A stretch of 44,022 bases of DNA from assembly GCA_006226375.1 (NCBI GenBank), contig SBHC01000001.1, forward strand, positions 1 through 44,022, written 5' to 3'. Shown here one piece after another: positions 8,044 through 16,048 of this stretch. The notes beneath the pieces were generated by a model. It searched no databases. It was given only the letters and a program-made list of their open reading frames with translations, and was not told where the DNA came from. Position numbers and translations under genes: made by a program. The DNA is from Deltaproteobacteria bacterium (lineage in GTDB: Bacteria > Myxococcota_C > UBA6777). Positions within the stretch are counted from its first letter, which is position 1; each line of letters begins with the position of its first letter.

Positions 8044-9717
8044 ATGATCTCACGCGACCTTTCCTTTCGACAATCTTGGCTATGGGTGTCCCCTTTTGGC
8101 TTCTTGTTCCTCCTAACGTTGGCTTGTAGCTCAGGTCCTCCATCCCCTTGTGCAGAGCCATGCCCCTCTGGCCAAATCTGTGCCGTCATCCAACAAGAGA
8201 GATACTGTCTCCAAAAATGTTCCAGCGTTAAAGACTGCAAAGCTGGCGAGGCTTGTAGCTTTCTAGATCGAGTGACTCCTATGTTTTGTTTGCCCTGTGC
8301 ATCCAACACGGAAGAGGTCTGCAATGGCAAAGACGACGACTGCAACGGCTTCATCGACGATGGTTTAACCAAAGTCAACGGAGAGACGATCCATAACAAT
8401 TGTCCTGCCGGGCAATTCTGTGATGAGGGAAAATGCCAACCGAATGAGACACCAAAGTGTGAACCTGGAACCCAACGACCTTGCTATACAGGACCCCTGG
8501 GAACCAAGGATGTTGGGTTATGCAAGGCAGGAGAGCAAACCTGCCTTCCCCAAGCGAAGTGGGGCGAGTGCAAATGGGAGCACACCCCACAAACAGAAAC
8601 CTGCGACGGCCAGGACAACAACTGCGACGGCTCCATTGATGAACCTTTTCGACAAGGCGACAACGCTCTCAACGCGGCTTGTTCCAAAAGCCAGGGAGCA
8701 TGTAAACAGACAGGAACGTATGTCTGCAAGGAAGACGGAACGGGGACTGTATGTGACGCCTCTCCAGGCTCTCCGCAAAAAGAAGTATGCAACGGCCTCG
8801 ACGATGACTGTGATGGAACCGTAGACAACGAAGACCCTGCATTGTGTGGAACCCACGAAACATGCGCAGGGCAGAAAGGCTGCCTCAAGGTAGGAACACA
8901 AGAGAACCCTGGAACTTCTTGCAAAGCGATTATGGCAGCCAAAGCATCCAAAGGTGATGGCATCTATTGGATCAAGGCCAACGCCAAAACCCTCCGTGTG
9001 TACTGCGACATGACCACGAAGGCCAATGGCACAGTGGGAGGCTGGACGCTCTGTTTGAACACACGCTACGACGGCTCTGTCCGTTCCAGAGCCTTGTATA
9101 CATCCACCTACAGCAAAGTCTACGATCCCACCAACGACCCGTACGGTTACTATGAGTTTTGCGATCTACCGACAACAAAGGGCGAGTTTGAATATCGTTT
9201 GGTCGTTGCGAAGCAGCAGAAAGCAACGACACCAAGAGCCGACGACACATACAAAGCGTTGGTTGATTCTTATCTGTCTGAAGTACTCGGAACGGAAACA
9301 CTTCCTGACAAACCAGATGTTGAGAATGTGGCCTACTCTGTGGTCATTCGAGGAAAAGGAACATGGCTCATCGATCCATCCGACTCCATTCCCGGTGGAG
9401 CCAAACCTGATCCCTATACCTCCATTAATCTGTGGTACTATTTCCTTGATGGAGCCACCAAAGACCTCTACATTGCCCGAGGCTCCGCAAGCAAAGTATC
9501 GTTCGGGGGCCAAGTAACCAACGACCCAAGATACACACACCGTATTGTCGCAGGTTGTGGAGGGGGTGGTTGTCCACAACAGGTGACTCCCCAAACAACA
9601 ACCCACTCATGCACCAACGCAGCCACCTACCGTTTCCAGGCGGCTTATAACAATTCTCTAGGAAACCAATGCCTGAAGACCATCCAAGGAGACCGGGTCC
9701 AAGTCTATGTACGATGA
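8044..9717 (+). CDS. MopE-motif protein with C-terminal fibrinogen-like domain, probable lipoprotein
   Basis: 557 residues from ATG 8044, with GGAG 10 nt upstream; an in-frame TTG at 8035 would leave no spacing. Residues about 1-28 are a signal ending LTLAC, so lipidation is likely though the box is not canonical. A Cys-rich region contains three MopE-type putative metal-binding motifs: CNGKDDDCNGFIDDG, CDGQDNNCDGSIDE and CNGLDDDCDGTVDN. From about residue 290 the sequence fits a fibrinogen-related domain: SCKAI, GIYWI, then VYCDMTT and GGWTLC. Such domains in animals bind carbohydrates or proteins. It is convergent with 9737-10816, which carries a related fibrinogen-like domain, so the two C-terminal regions are paralogous. 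Likely role: surface binding, calcium-dependent by analogy; not shown by sequence alone. Confidence 0.9.
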   Translation: MISRDLSFRQSWLWVSPFGFLFLLTLACSSGPPSPCAEPCPSGQICAVIQQERYCLQKCSSVKDCKAGEACSFLDRVTPMFCLPCASNTEEVCNGKDDDCNGFIDDGLTKVNGETIHNNCPAGQFCDEGKCQPNETPKCEPGTQRPCYTGPLGTKDVGLCKAGEQTCLPQAKWGECKWEHTPQTETCDGQDNNCDGSIDEPFRQGDNALNAACSKSQGACKQTGTYVCKEDGTGTVCDASPGSPQKEVCNGLDDDCDGTVDNEDPALCGTHETCAGQKGCLKVGTQENPGTSCKAIMAAKASKGDGIYWIKANAKTLRVYCDMTTKANGTVGGWTLCLNTRYDGSVRSRALYTSTYSKVYDPTNDPYGYYEFCDLPTTKGEFEYRLVVAKQQKATTPRADDTYKALVDSYLSEVLGTETLPDKPDVENVAYSVVIRGKGTWLIDPSDSIPGGAKPDPYTSINLWYYFLDGATKDLYIARGSASKVSFGGQVTNDPRYTHRIVAGCGGGGCPQQVTPQTTTHSCTNAATYRFQAAYNNSLGNQCLKTIQGDRVQVYVR

Positions 9718-9719
9718 TG

Positions 9720-9741
9720 GATAGCTTCTGAGTAAGCTATC
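9720..9741. terminator. Hairpin between convergent genes
   Basis: GATAGCTT-CTGAGT-AAGCTATC forms a perfect 8-bp stem with a 6-nt loop between the stop codons of the converging genes, overlapping the minus-strand stop. It lacks a clear T-tract, so a bidirectional terminator is likely but not certain. Confidence 0.5.
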
Positions 9742-10816
9742 GGTAAAGCACGTGCACCCTGTGTCCTTGAAGTAACCCTTCGACCTTTTGTTGACTCTTG
9801 ATGTAGTGCAGATAGGACGCCTGTTGCGTTACCTTCTGTTCGCCGTAGTATCCGTCCTTGAAGTTCGGAGCAACGAGCTTTGTACAAAGGTCAATGTACT
9901 GGCAACCTGCGCCAATGATAACTTGCCGATCGGGATTGTCTGTCGGAAGCTTCTGGGTGGACGTTCGCCCCCGGTAGATTCCGTTAACTCCGTCGCCTTT
10001 CGGAGCAGGCAAGGCTGGATCGATGTAATACCAGAACAGAATCGTCTCAGGAGGCAAACCTATCTTGGGATCTTCAGGCTGAGTGAGCCATGTCCGACGG
10101 TTGGAGCGAACACCTCTGTAGCGAATCTTGCCGGTGTCTTCTTGCCACGACTCTGCAGCCTCTAGCTTGAAATCAACAATGCCATACACATACCTGGAGC
10201 CGGGAGTATCGGCCAAAGCCAACCTGTAGGTACTCTTATCGGAAGGACAGAAATCGTAATAGCCAAACGGATCATTGCCAGGAGGATAGATCTTCGCATA
10301 GCTCGACACAAAGAGGTGTTTGGCGTGAGGGCTATACCGTGCATTCAGACAAAGAGTCCAGCCGCCTCCATCCGTGGTCATGTCGCAATACACACGAAAC
10401 GCCTGTTGAGGGCCTACTCCGTCCAGGTCTAGCCAATACACACCGTCTTGCTTTGTCCCGGCCGCCGAGATCTCTTGGCAGGAAGCAGCCGGACGTTCTT
10501 GGGAACCCACGTTGGAGTTCGTAGTGCGTTCCAGCACGCCCTCTGGCCCTAAATTCTTTTCATTCGTGGGAGATTCCGGGGATGACTCCGCTGGTTCTGA
10601 AGCGTCCACAGAAGCCTGCTGGCATCGAAGTTGGATACAGCCTTGTCCGGCTCCGCAATCGCTGGCGCTGCGACACTCTGGCTGGCACTGCCGGTCCTTG
10701 CATTGGAGAGGTTGAGGACAGTCACTATCGTCGGAGCATGTGGGAAGAGGACGACACTGAAGGACCGAAAGAGCCACCACAACCCACAAAGGGAGAATCC
10801 AGCAGAAAACGCGCAA
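9737..10816 (-). CDS. Exported Cys-module protein with fibrinogen-like domain (operon 1, gene 4)
   Basis: 359 residues from a TTG at 10816, preceded by GGGAGG with 5-nt spacing; a GTG one codon earlier is also possible. The open frame extends to 11065 but only inside the upstream gene. Residues about 1-22 are a signal peptide ending near VLQC. A short Cys module follows with CSDDSDCPQPLQC and a second such unit, then a Ser/Glu/Pro linker. From about residue 120 to the end is a fibrinogen-related domain with SCQEIS, GVYWL, VYCDMTT and GGGWTLC. It begins 11 nt after the stop of the caspase-barrel gene, so it is almost certainly co-translated. Its N-terminal Cys module matches that of 19449-21287, the fourth gene of the second operon, while the C-terminal domain differs. 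Probably a surface-exposed ligand or substrate of the system. Confidence 0.88.
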   Translation of the reverse strand: MRVFCWILPLWVVVALSVLQCRPLPTCSDDSDCPQPLQCKDRQCQPECRSASDCGAGQGCIQLRCQQASVDASEPAESSPESPTNEKNLGPEGVLERTTNSNVGSQERPAASCQEISAAGTKQDGVYWLDLDGVGPQQAFRVYCDMTTDGGGWTLCLNARYSPHAKHLFVSSYAKIYPPGNDPFGYYDFCPSDKSTYRLALADTPGSRYVYGIVDFKLEAAESWQEDTGKIRYRGVRSNRRTWLTQPEDPKIGLPPETILFWYYIDPALPAPKGDGVNGIYRGRTSTQKLPTDNPDRQVIIGAGCQYIDLCTKLVAPNFKDGYYGEQKVTQQASYLHYIKSQQKVEGLLQGHRVHVLYR

Positions 10817-10827
10817 CACAACCTCCC

Positions 10828-12510
10828 TTAGAACCGTAGAATTGGAGCCAACGAAAGACCCCAATGAAGTGAGAACAACTTGCCGTCTTCCAAGGGAGTA
10901 GCGTCCACGCCAACCCTCCCGCCCAAACGTAGGCCCCACCGGTCGTTCAGCCAAACATTCAAGGCAAGCATGCCACCACCGCCCAAGGTAAAGGTCGAAG
11001 TCATTCCAAGCTCTGTCGATGCCAGGGCCGTTCCCAAACGGAGATACCCACCCAAAAGCAACCACACCGGCCCTGCAAGGCGCACAGGCCAGGCTGGCTC
11101 AATCGAAACAAACAACCTGTGAACCTGAAACGAGACAGGCGGTTGGCCAACTTCGTATTCGAGCCCCACGCCGACAATGTCCCGCCAACGGTAGCTCATC
11201 GACAGGTGGAAGTGATAGGCACGAAGAGGATACGAACCCAGCTCGGTCGCTCCAACAGACAAACCAGCAACATGGTTTGGGGAGGAAGGTCGATACGGGA
11301 TTCCTTCGGCAGGAAGCAACACCTGCTCGTCACCCTTTTGCGCGTATTGGGACAGCCACCTCTGACAGGGAACTTGACGTCCGTATTTATTGACCCAAAG
11401 CCGCCGCGAACGAGGAAGACGAAGGGGTTGCAACCAGCAACGTTTTTGCGTTTGGATCCGAAGCAAACCTTGCCCATCAACCATCGGGATCTGGATGATG
11501 CGGCGCTTTGTTTTGTGATAGGCAAAGGCAAAGTCACCCACAGACACAAACAACTTGCCGGTAATTTGGGCCGGAACGACAAGAGAGCTGCGATAGTTGG
11601 GAGCAAAGTTATAGGTGCCGCGAAAGAACACCAAACGATCCATACGCTGCCCAGACTCTTTCCGTGCTTTGACTTTGGCGTAGTCGTAAAGTTCGTCCAT
11701 GGTGATTTTCCCGTCCTGGTTCCGGTCGGCAGCCCCACGAAGCCCAAACAGAAAATGACGAGTAAACACAGACGCACCCAGCCGGTTGTTGTGGTAGGCG
11801 TTCCCGTTGCTTGCAATGATTTGCAGCCCCGAAGATTGCTTTTCACTCACAGGTGGTAAGGTTTTGAGATCGACCTTGCTACGGCCGTAACCGCTAACGG
11901 TGGCCCCTTTTCTTGTCACTTTGGGTTGCGTCTTCCAACCTGGACGCCGCCGTTGCAACACCCGATACATCACACGAAGAGGATGACTTTGAGGCCCTTT
12001 GACCATCAAACCCGATTGTTGGTTGGACGTTTGGAGCGCCGCTTGCGGAATCACCATGGAGCTATCACAAGCATCCAACAACGCAAACCGACGCTTCGCC
12101 TTCAAACTAAGGAAGAATCGTACAAACTCCTGGTAGCTGAGAGGAGAATCTCGCCTGGTTTGGCGCAAGTGGAAGAATTGCTTATCAGCGTGTCCAGAGT
12201 AGTAAAAGAGAAAGGTTCGTATCTTGGGTTTGCGCTGGAGTCGCTGGCGAATCTTTGCAAAAGTTCGACGCACCTGAGCAGCCGATCCGTTCCGTACAAC
12301 AACGACCTGAAACCCAAGCTTTTGCTTAAGGATGCGAGACATCGGCTCCAAGTCTCCACGAAGCGCACCTCGCAAACGAGCCTCTTGCCCCCAACCCGTT
12401 TCGTTGGCCACCAACAGCGCGAGTCTAAGGTCACGCGCCGACACATGAGAGCTCATCAGAAAGATGATAGTCCCAAAACCAAGGCAGAAGAGCCTCCACA
12501 TCACAGGCAT
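10828..12510 (-). CDS. Exported caspase-like peptidase with C-terminal barrel-like domain (operon 1, gene 3)
   Basis: 560 residues from ATG 12510 (a TTG at 12528 is in frame). Signal peptide about 1-25, ending HVSA before RDLRLALL. The peptidase C14-like domain holds the His motif FYYSGHAD (His107) and the Cys motif LLDACDSS (Cys148), the usual catalytic dyad of caspase homologues. An EF-hand-like loop DRNQDGKITMDE lies at 262-273, just after the SVFTRHFL strand typical of this fold. From about 420 to the terminal Phe the sequence alternates polar and hydrophobic residues with Gly (VWLLLGGYLRLG, GWGLRLGG-like strands) and ends in Phe, as outer-membrane barrels do. Export of a caspase and its fusion to a barrel are unusual. 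It lies 101 nt after the anti-sigma-like gene. Paralogue: 21291-22898. Confidence 0.88.
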   Translation of the reverse strand: MPVMWRLFCLGFGTIIFLMSSHVSARDLRLALLVANETGWGQEARLRGALRGDLEPMSRILKQKLGFQVVVVRNGSAAQVRRTFAKIRQRLQRKPKIRTFLFYYSGHADKQFFHLRQTRRDSPLSYQEFVRFFLSLKAKRRFALLDACDSSMVIPQAALQTSNQQSGLMVKGPQSHPLRVMYRVLQRRRPGWKTQPKVTRKGATVSGYGRSKVDLKTLPPVSEKQSSGLQIIASNGNAYHNNRLGASVFTRHFLFGLRGAADRNQDGKITMDELYDYAKVKARKESGQRMDRLVFFRGTYNFAPNYRSSLVVPAQITGKLFVSVGDFAFAYHKTKRRIIQIPMVDGQGLLRIQTQKRCWLQPLRLPRSRRLWVNKYGRQVPCQRWLSQYAQKGDEQVLLPAEGIPYRPSSPNHVAGLSVGATELGSYPLRAYHFHLSMSYRWRDIVGVGLEYEVGQPPVSFQVHRLFVSIEPAWPVRLAGPVWLLLGGYLRLGTALASTELGMTSTFTLGGGGMLALNVWLNDRWGLRLGGRVGVDATPLEDGKLFSLHWGLSLAPILRF

Positions 12511-12611
12511 TGTCTCATCTCGTTTCAAACGTATCCCACCCCTACTTACACCGTTCCACCTGACAAGATAGACTTTTGGATGTTTGCGAATACCTTATTG
12601 AATAGCAAAGG

Positions 12612-13463
12612 TCAGGGTTTGTGTCGAGGTGACGATCGCTTCTGGATGGCGAGTGTCCAGACGGGACGGATCGAGTCGGAGCGTTGCTGGAGTCGAGCCA
12701 GCTTGAGCTTGGAGAGTTCTCGCCCCACAGCTTTGAACTCTGCTTCAAGCATCGCTTTGACATGTTGGAAAGCAAACGAACGTTTCGCAACAAAGGCGAC
12801 ATATCTTTCTTTCCCAGCCCCTCCACGAACGGTCAACGACTCCCCCCACGGTAACGTTCCCGCTCGCTGTTCGAGAGAGAGGCTCTTCGTTCCGTTGAAT
12901 GGCGACAAGCAGAACACCGTTCCTCTTTCATTGAGACTGACAATCATAAGATGCAGGCCTTTGACCCCTTGTTTCTGGCGGTACACAAACTGAATTAAAT
13001 CACCTTGCAGAAGCACTTGATGGTTGCGTGCCTTCTGCCTGTAGCGTTTGTTTCCAGTGTACCGAGCATACTCCAAGTGGAGGGACACAGGAGGACCTTT
13101 CAACACAAACAAAGAACGAGAGCGATGTTCTTGGATGGAGAGAGTCCAAACCAGAACAAGGACCAAAGTCGCTCCGGCCAAACCCAACCCACCCACAATC
13201 CACTGGAACGAAAACCATCGCTTTGGTGTGTCGTCTGAAGACCGGCCCTCTAACGTTGGCTGTAACGACTCCGCTTTGGGGTGCTCCTGTGGTACGCTTC
13301 GCAGGAGCTGTCGAAGCCGTTCAGGCGGAGGATCCAAATCACGCAAGCCATAAGCGTAGTGGTCCAAGGCGCCTTCAAAACGCATATCCACATCCTCATT
13401 GTTGTCGTTGGCCAGCTGTCCCCTAGGCTCTAGGAATGATTCTGGCGGATCCTTCGTTCCCAC
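12612..13463 (-). CDS. One-pass membrane protein with DUF4384-like C-terminus, putative anti-sigma factor (operon 1, gene 2)
   Basis: 283 residues from a GTG at 13463 that overlaps the sigma gene by 34 nt; an ATG at 13385 with GAGG upstream is an alternative start. The N-terminal 85 residues are acidic and should be cytoplasmic. A membrane helix spans about 86-108, followed by an exported domain. This contains LLQGDLIQFVYRQ, a strand pair ending in GTVFCLSPF, and LPWGESLTV, matching the DUF4384-like domain of the paralogue at 22895-23773. Unlike that paralogue it has no zinc-binding HxxxCxxC motif. Position beside an ECF sigma gene suggests an anti-sigma role with the exported part as sensor. 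DUF4384 is often found with caspase proteins, as here. Confidence 0.82.
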   Translation of the reverse strand: MGTKDPPESFLEPRGQLANDNNEDVDMRFEGALDHYAYGLRDLDPPPERLRQLLRSVPQEHPKAESLQPTLEGRSSDDTPKRWFSFQWIVGGLGLAGATLVLVLVWTLSIQEHRSRSLFVLKGPPVSLHLEYARYTGNKRYRQKARNHQVLLQGDLIQFVYRQKQGVKGLHLMIVSLNERGTVFCLSPFNGTKSLSLEQRAGTLPWGESLTVRGGAGKERYVAFVAKRSFAFQHVKAMLEAEFKAVGRELSKLKLARLQQRSDSIRPVWTLAIQKRSSPRHKP

Positions 13464-13966
13464 TTTTTCTTTACCTCTTCACGAGCAAACCTGAGCCGCG
13501 ATCGAATAGTTTCTTTGGGTTCGTCGAGAAATGCAGCGACCTCATCCACTGATAGATTGTGAAGATAGCGAAGAGAAAAGACTTCGCGTTTCTTCTCTGG
13601 AAGTTCGGATACAACATGATACAGCATCTCCACATCTTGTTTTCGCTGCAGGAGTTGCTCCGGTGTATCGGAAGTGGCACCCCATGAGGAAGTTTCTTCA
13701 CGCAGCTCACGCTCCATGTCACCCGAAATGGCCAAACGCTTCTGCGCATGAAACAACTTTCGTCCCATGTTCCGGGCGATTCCCAACAACCAGGCTTTGA
13801 CTCCAGAAAGTCCGGAGTATTTGTCCATCGACTTCCATGCAGCAATGAAGGTTTGATGGGTCAACTCTTCCGATTGTTCCACACTCAACTTCAGATGACA
13901 ACGAAAGTAATGATAAACATCCTCAGTATGCTGTTCCACCCAACTCTGGTAGAGTTCCTCACTCAT
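13430..13966 (-). CDS. ECF-type RNA polymerase sigma factor (operon 1, gene 1)
   Basis: 178 residues, normal length for an ECF sigma factor. Region 2 covers about residues 10-75, with EELTHQTFIAAWKS and VKAWLLGIARN, which mark the -10 recognition helices. Region 4 covers about 120-170, with LPEKKREVFSLRYLHNLS and an HTH ending IRSRLRFAREEV for -35 binding. Start ATG 13966 has AGAAG upstream. It directs RNA polymerase to a small regulon, presumably including its own operon. The downstream membrane protein is its likely antagonist. A 17-nt inverted repeat lies 39 nt upstream of the start codon. The paralogue 23786-24307 heads the second operon but is clearly diverged, so the two probably use different promoters. 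Confidence 0.93.
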   Translation of the reverse strand: MSEELYQSWVEQHTEDVYHYFRCHLKLSVEQSEELTHQTFIAAWKSMDKYSGLSGVKAWLLGIARNMGRKLFHAQKRLAISGDMERELREETSSWGATSDTPEQLLQRKQDVEMLYHVVSELPEKKREVFSLRYLHNLSVDEVAAFLDEPKETIRSRLRFAREEVKKKWERRIRQNHS

Positions 13967-14004
13967 TCTGCTTCTCTGTCTTCCACAATCGATTGATGGA
14001 GGCC

Positions 14005-14021
14005 GTCACTGGTTAAGTGAC
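14005..14021. promoter_or_regulatory. Inverted repeat upstream of sigma factor gene 1
   Basis: GTCACT-GGTTA-AGTGAC is a perfect 6-bp inverted repeat with a 5-nt centre, 39 nt upstream of the sigma factor start and 56 nt after the stop of the preceding gene. There is no T-tract, so an operator is as likely as a terminator. Confidence 0.35.
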
Positions 14022-14076
14022 AATGGATGAAGCACATGGGTCAATAATTTTTGCAAAAAGACAGAAAAACGAAACA

Positions 14077-15891
14077 CTACCTCGGCTTCTTGATTCTGGG
14101 TTTCTTCTTCAGCGCATAAACAGCCCGCCACGCTCCCCTTTTCCAACGATAGCTGGCCAGTCTCACAGGACGGGGTGGATCCATACAAGCCGCTCTCACA
14201 ATCATGTGCAACAAACCACGCTTCGGCTCAGCTTTGTATCGAACCATGGAATAATCGCACTGTCCCTTTGGATAAGGGCTCATGGTTTTCATCCATCGCT
14301 TCATCCGTCGGCTGGGGCGAGGGAAACGCTTTGTGGGAGCCCAACGTCCCTTCTTCTTCAGGAGGAACAGAGTCTCCACCTCTGTGTTGCACATGACATC
14401 CAACTTCACAATCGAGAAACGAGAACGCCAGTACGCCAAACTCCAACCTGACATTGGACTGCATGACGGATCGGACACCGGTGTATAGTCGATGATACCG
14501 GGCTTGTTGTACTTGTTGAGGTGACAAGTTCCAGGCTCCATCCCCGTACGAATGAACCAGCGGAATCGACGTTTCAACCCACGCCCAACCCGGTACCTCT
14601 TGCTCTCCACGCGAAAAAACTTGGACGGGATTTCGGCGAAGGCTCTCCACTCTCGCCACACACGGGCACGTCGCACCAAGCGCTGGTAGCATTTTTTGCT
14701 TGCTTTGGCCTGGGCGCGAGCATTGACACCGCGCAACCACCGACGTTTCCGACGGGCCAAGCGAGAGACCTCAAGGATGGTCTTGCATTGCTGCATGGAC
14801 AAGACTTTTTCCCAGGCCTGATCGGTAAAGAAACCACCTGCCCCCTGAAAATAGGTTGTGGTCACTCGAAACGGCCTGGCTCCTTGTGGTCCCATCCCTG
14901 TCATACAGTCTGCCATCACCACAACATCGCGCTTTCCATCCTTGTTGATATCACGCAGCGCAACAGCCGCAATCGAAGAGACACGCCACCGGTTTCCAGA
15001 GAAGGCAGGGAGACGTTGTACAATCTTGTACTTCTTCACAAGTGACAGACGAAGCTTGCCTCCCTTCTTCAACACAATCACATAATGATTGGGATACGCT
15101 GTAAGGTTTATCTTCAAGCTATGCTTCTTGGACATCCCCTGATCTTCAAACACAGAATCCAACATAAACAATTCAGAGATACGCAGGCTCCGTGCCCTAC
15201 GATTTTTGGGCCAAAGCTCTTCGTTGTATTTGGGATCGAGAGGAGTAAATAGCTCCAACGATTGTTTCCCCAATGCCATGGAGGAGTCATGACAATACAC
15301 ACGCACAAACTTCCGACCGTTGCGCTTCACCACGTCGAAGTCTGCCAGGGAAAACTTCTTTCCTTCTTTTTGTGCCCAAGTGCTGTTTTCAAACTGCAAG
15401 CGTAGTTGCTGTGAAAGCCACTTGTGGTTCTTTGGAAACATCTCAGCAAATCGGACCTTTTGGTCGGTCTTTGTGTTGTAAATGGGGTGGGCAGTTAAGG
15501 TGTAGGGACGGACACCACCGGCATAATCAAACACATGGACCTCAAGCTGAACATACTGCTTCCACCTCCGAAGTAGCTTAATCTTTCGTGACAAACTTCG
15601 CTTATCGAAGGTGCCTCCAGAGCTATCACATAGAGTGTTCGCGCTCCTCTTCAACGGAGTGATCCAGCTGTGTTTCCAAGAGCCACACTGGATGCTTGCG
15701 GAAGTCACTTTCATTTCGTAGGAGCCTTTGGTTCCCACTCCATGGTAGGTCGTTAAGGCACAAGCCTTGTCCACCTTTTTGGTTTTGCGGACTTCGTTCT
15801 TCCACACACACCCTGCCTCTGCCTCCAGCAAGGGAAACGCAACCCACAAAGCCACAAGCATCCCACCAACAACCCGCAAGAACAATCTCAT
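14077..15891 (-). CDS. Exported protein of unknown function, 604 aa, with DUF3298-like and calcium-loop features
   Basis: Start ATG 15891 has AAGGAG 8-9 nt upstream and opens a signal peptide (about 1-27, ending LEAEAG). The frame is open further upstream but that part would overlap the divergent promoter and gene. The first half contains FDYAGGVRPYTLTAHPIYN followed by DQKVRFAEMF, which resembles the tyrosine/glycine-rich core of DUF3298-type domains; this is a weak match. Near the middle, LRDINKDGKRDVVVM is an FG-GAP/EF-like calcium loop. The C-terminal half is Arg/Trp-rich with scattered Cys pairs. Probably periplasmic or surface-located. It is transcribed toward the sigma/caspase operon 110 nt away, so read-through is possible. 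A divergent promoter region is shared with 16049-18490. Confidence 0.85.
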   Translation of the reverse strand: MRLFLRVVGGMLVALWVAFPLLEAEAGCVWKNEVRKTKKVDKACALTTYHGVGTKGSYEMKVTSASIQCGSWKHSWITPLKRSANTLCDSSGGTFDKRSLSRKIKLLRRWKQYVQLEVHVFDYAGGVRPYTLTAHPIYNTKTDQKVRFAEMFPKNHKWLSQQLRLQFENSTWAQKEGKKFSLADFDVVKRNGRKFVRVYCHDSSMALGKQSLELFTPLDPKYNEELWPKNRRARSLRISELFMLDSVFEDQGMSKKHSLKINLTAYPNHYVIVLKKGGKLRLSLVKKYKIVQRLPAFSGNRWRVSSIAAVALRDINKDGKRDVVVMADCMTGMGPQGARPFRVTTTYFQGAGGFFTDQAWEKVLSMQQCKTILEVSRLARRKRRWLRGVNARAQAKASKKCYQRLVRRARVWREWRAFAEIPSKFFRVESKRYRVGRGLKRRFRWFIRTGMEPGTCHLNKYNKPGIIDYTPVSDPSCSPMSGWSLAYWRSRFSIVKLDVMCNTEVETLFLLKKKGRWAPTKRFPRPSRRMKRWMKTMSPYPKGQCDYSMVRYKAEPKRGLLHMIVRAACMDPPRPVRLASYRWKRGAWRAVYALKKKPRIKKPR

Positions 15892-15971
15892 CGACGAATT
15901 CTCCTTTTCGAAAACAACCTCAAACTTAAACTTCACCTTGACCCGAAGGCAGCATACTGCATACTTAGAAA

Positions 15972-16010
15972 CGTTACAAAGACGACAAGTTAAGTTTTGC
16001 AAATGTAACG
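15972..16010. promoter_or_regulatory. Inverted TGTAACG pair in a divergent promoter region
   Basis: CGTTACA at 15972-15978 and TGTAACG at 16004-16010 form a perfect 7-bp inverted pair with 25 nt between, midway between the divergent genes at 15891 and 16049. The TGTAAC core resembles the -35 element of many ECF promoters. The minus-strand copy is followed after 16 nt by TATGCT, a possible -10. The same pair recurs at 40108-40128 in another divergent region. Confidence 0.4.
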
Positions 16011-16048
16011 CTCTAAAGTCTCCACTCACAACAGGAAAGGACAAAAGG

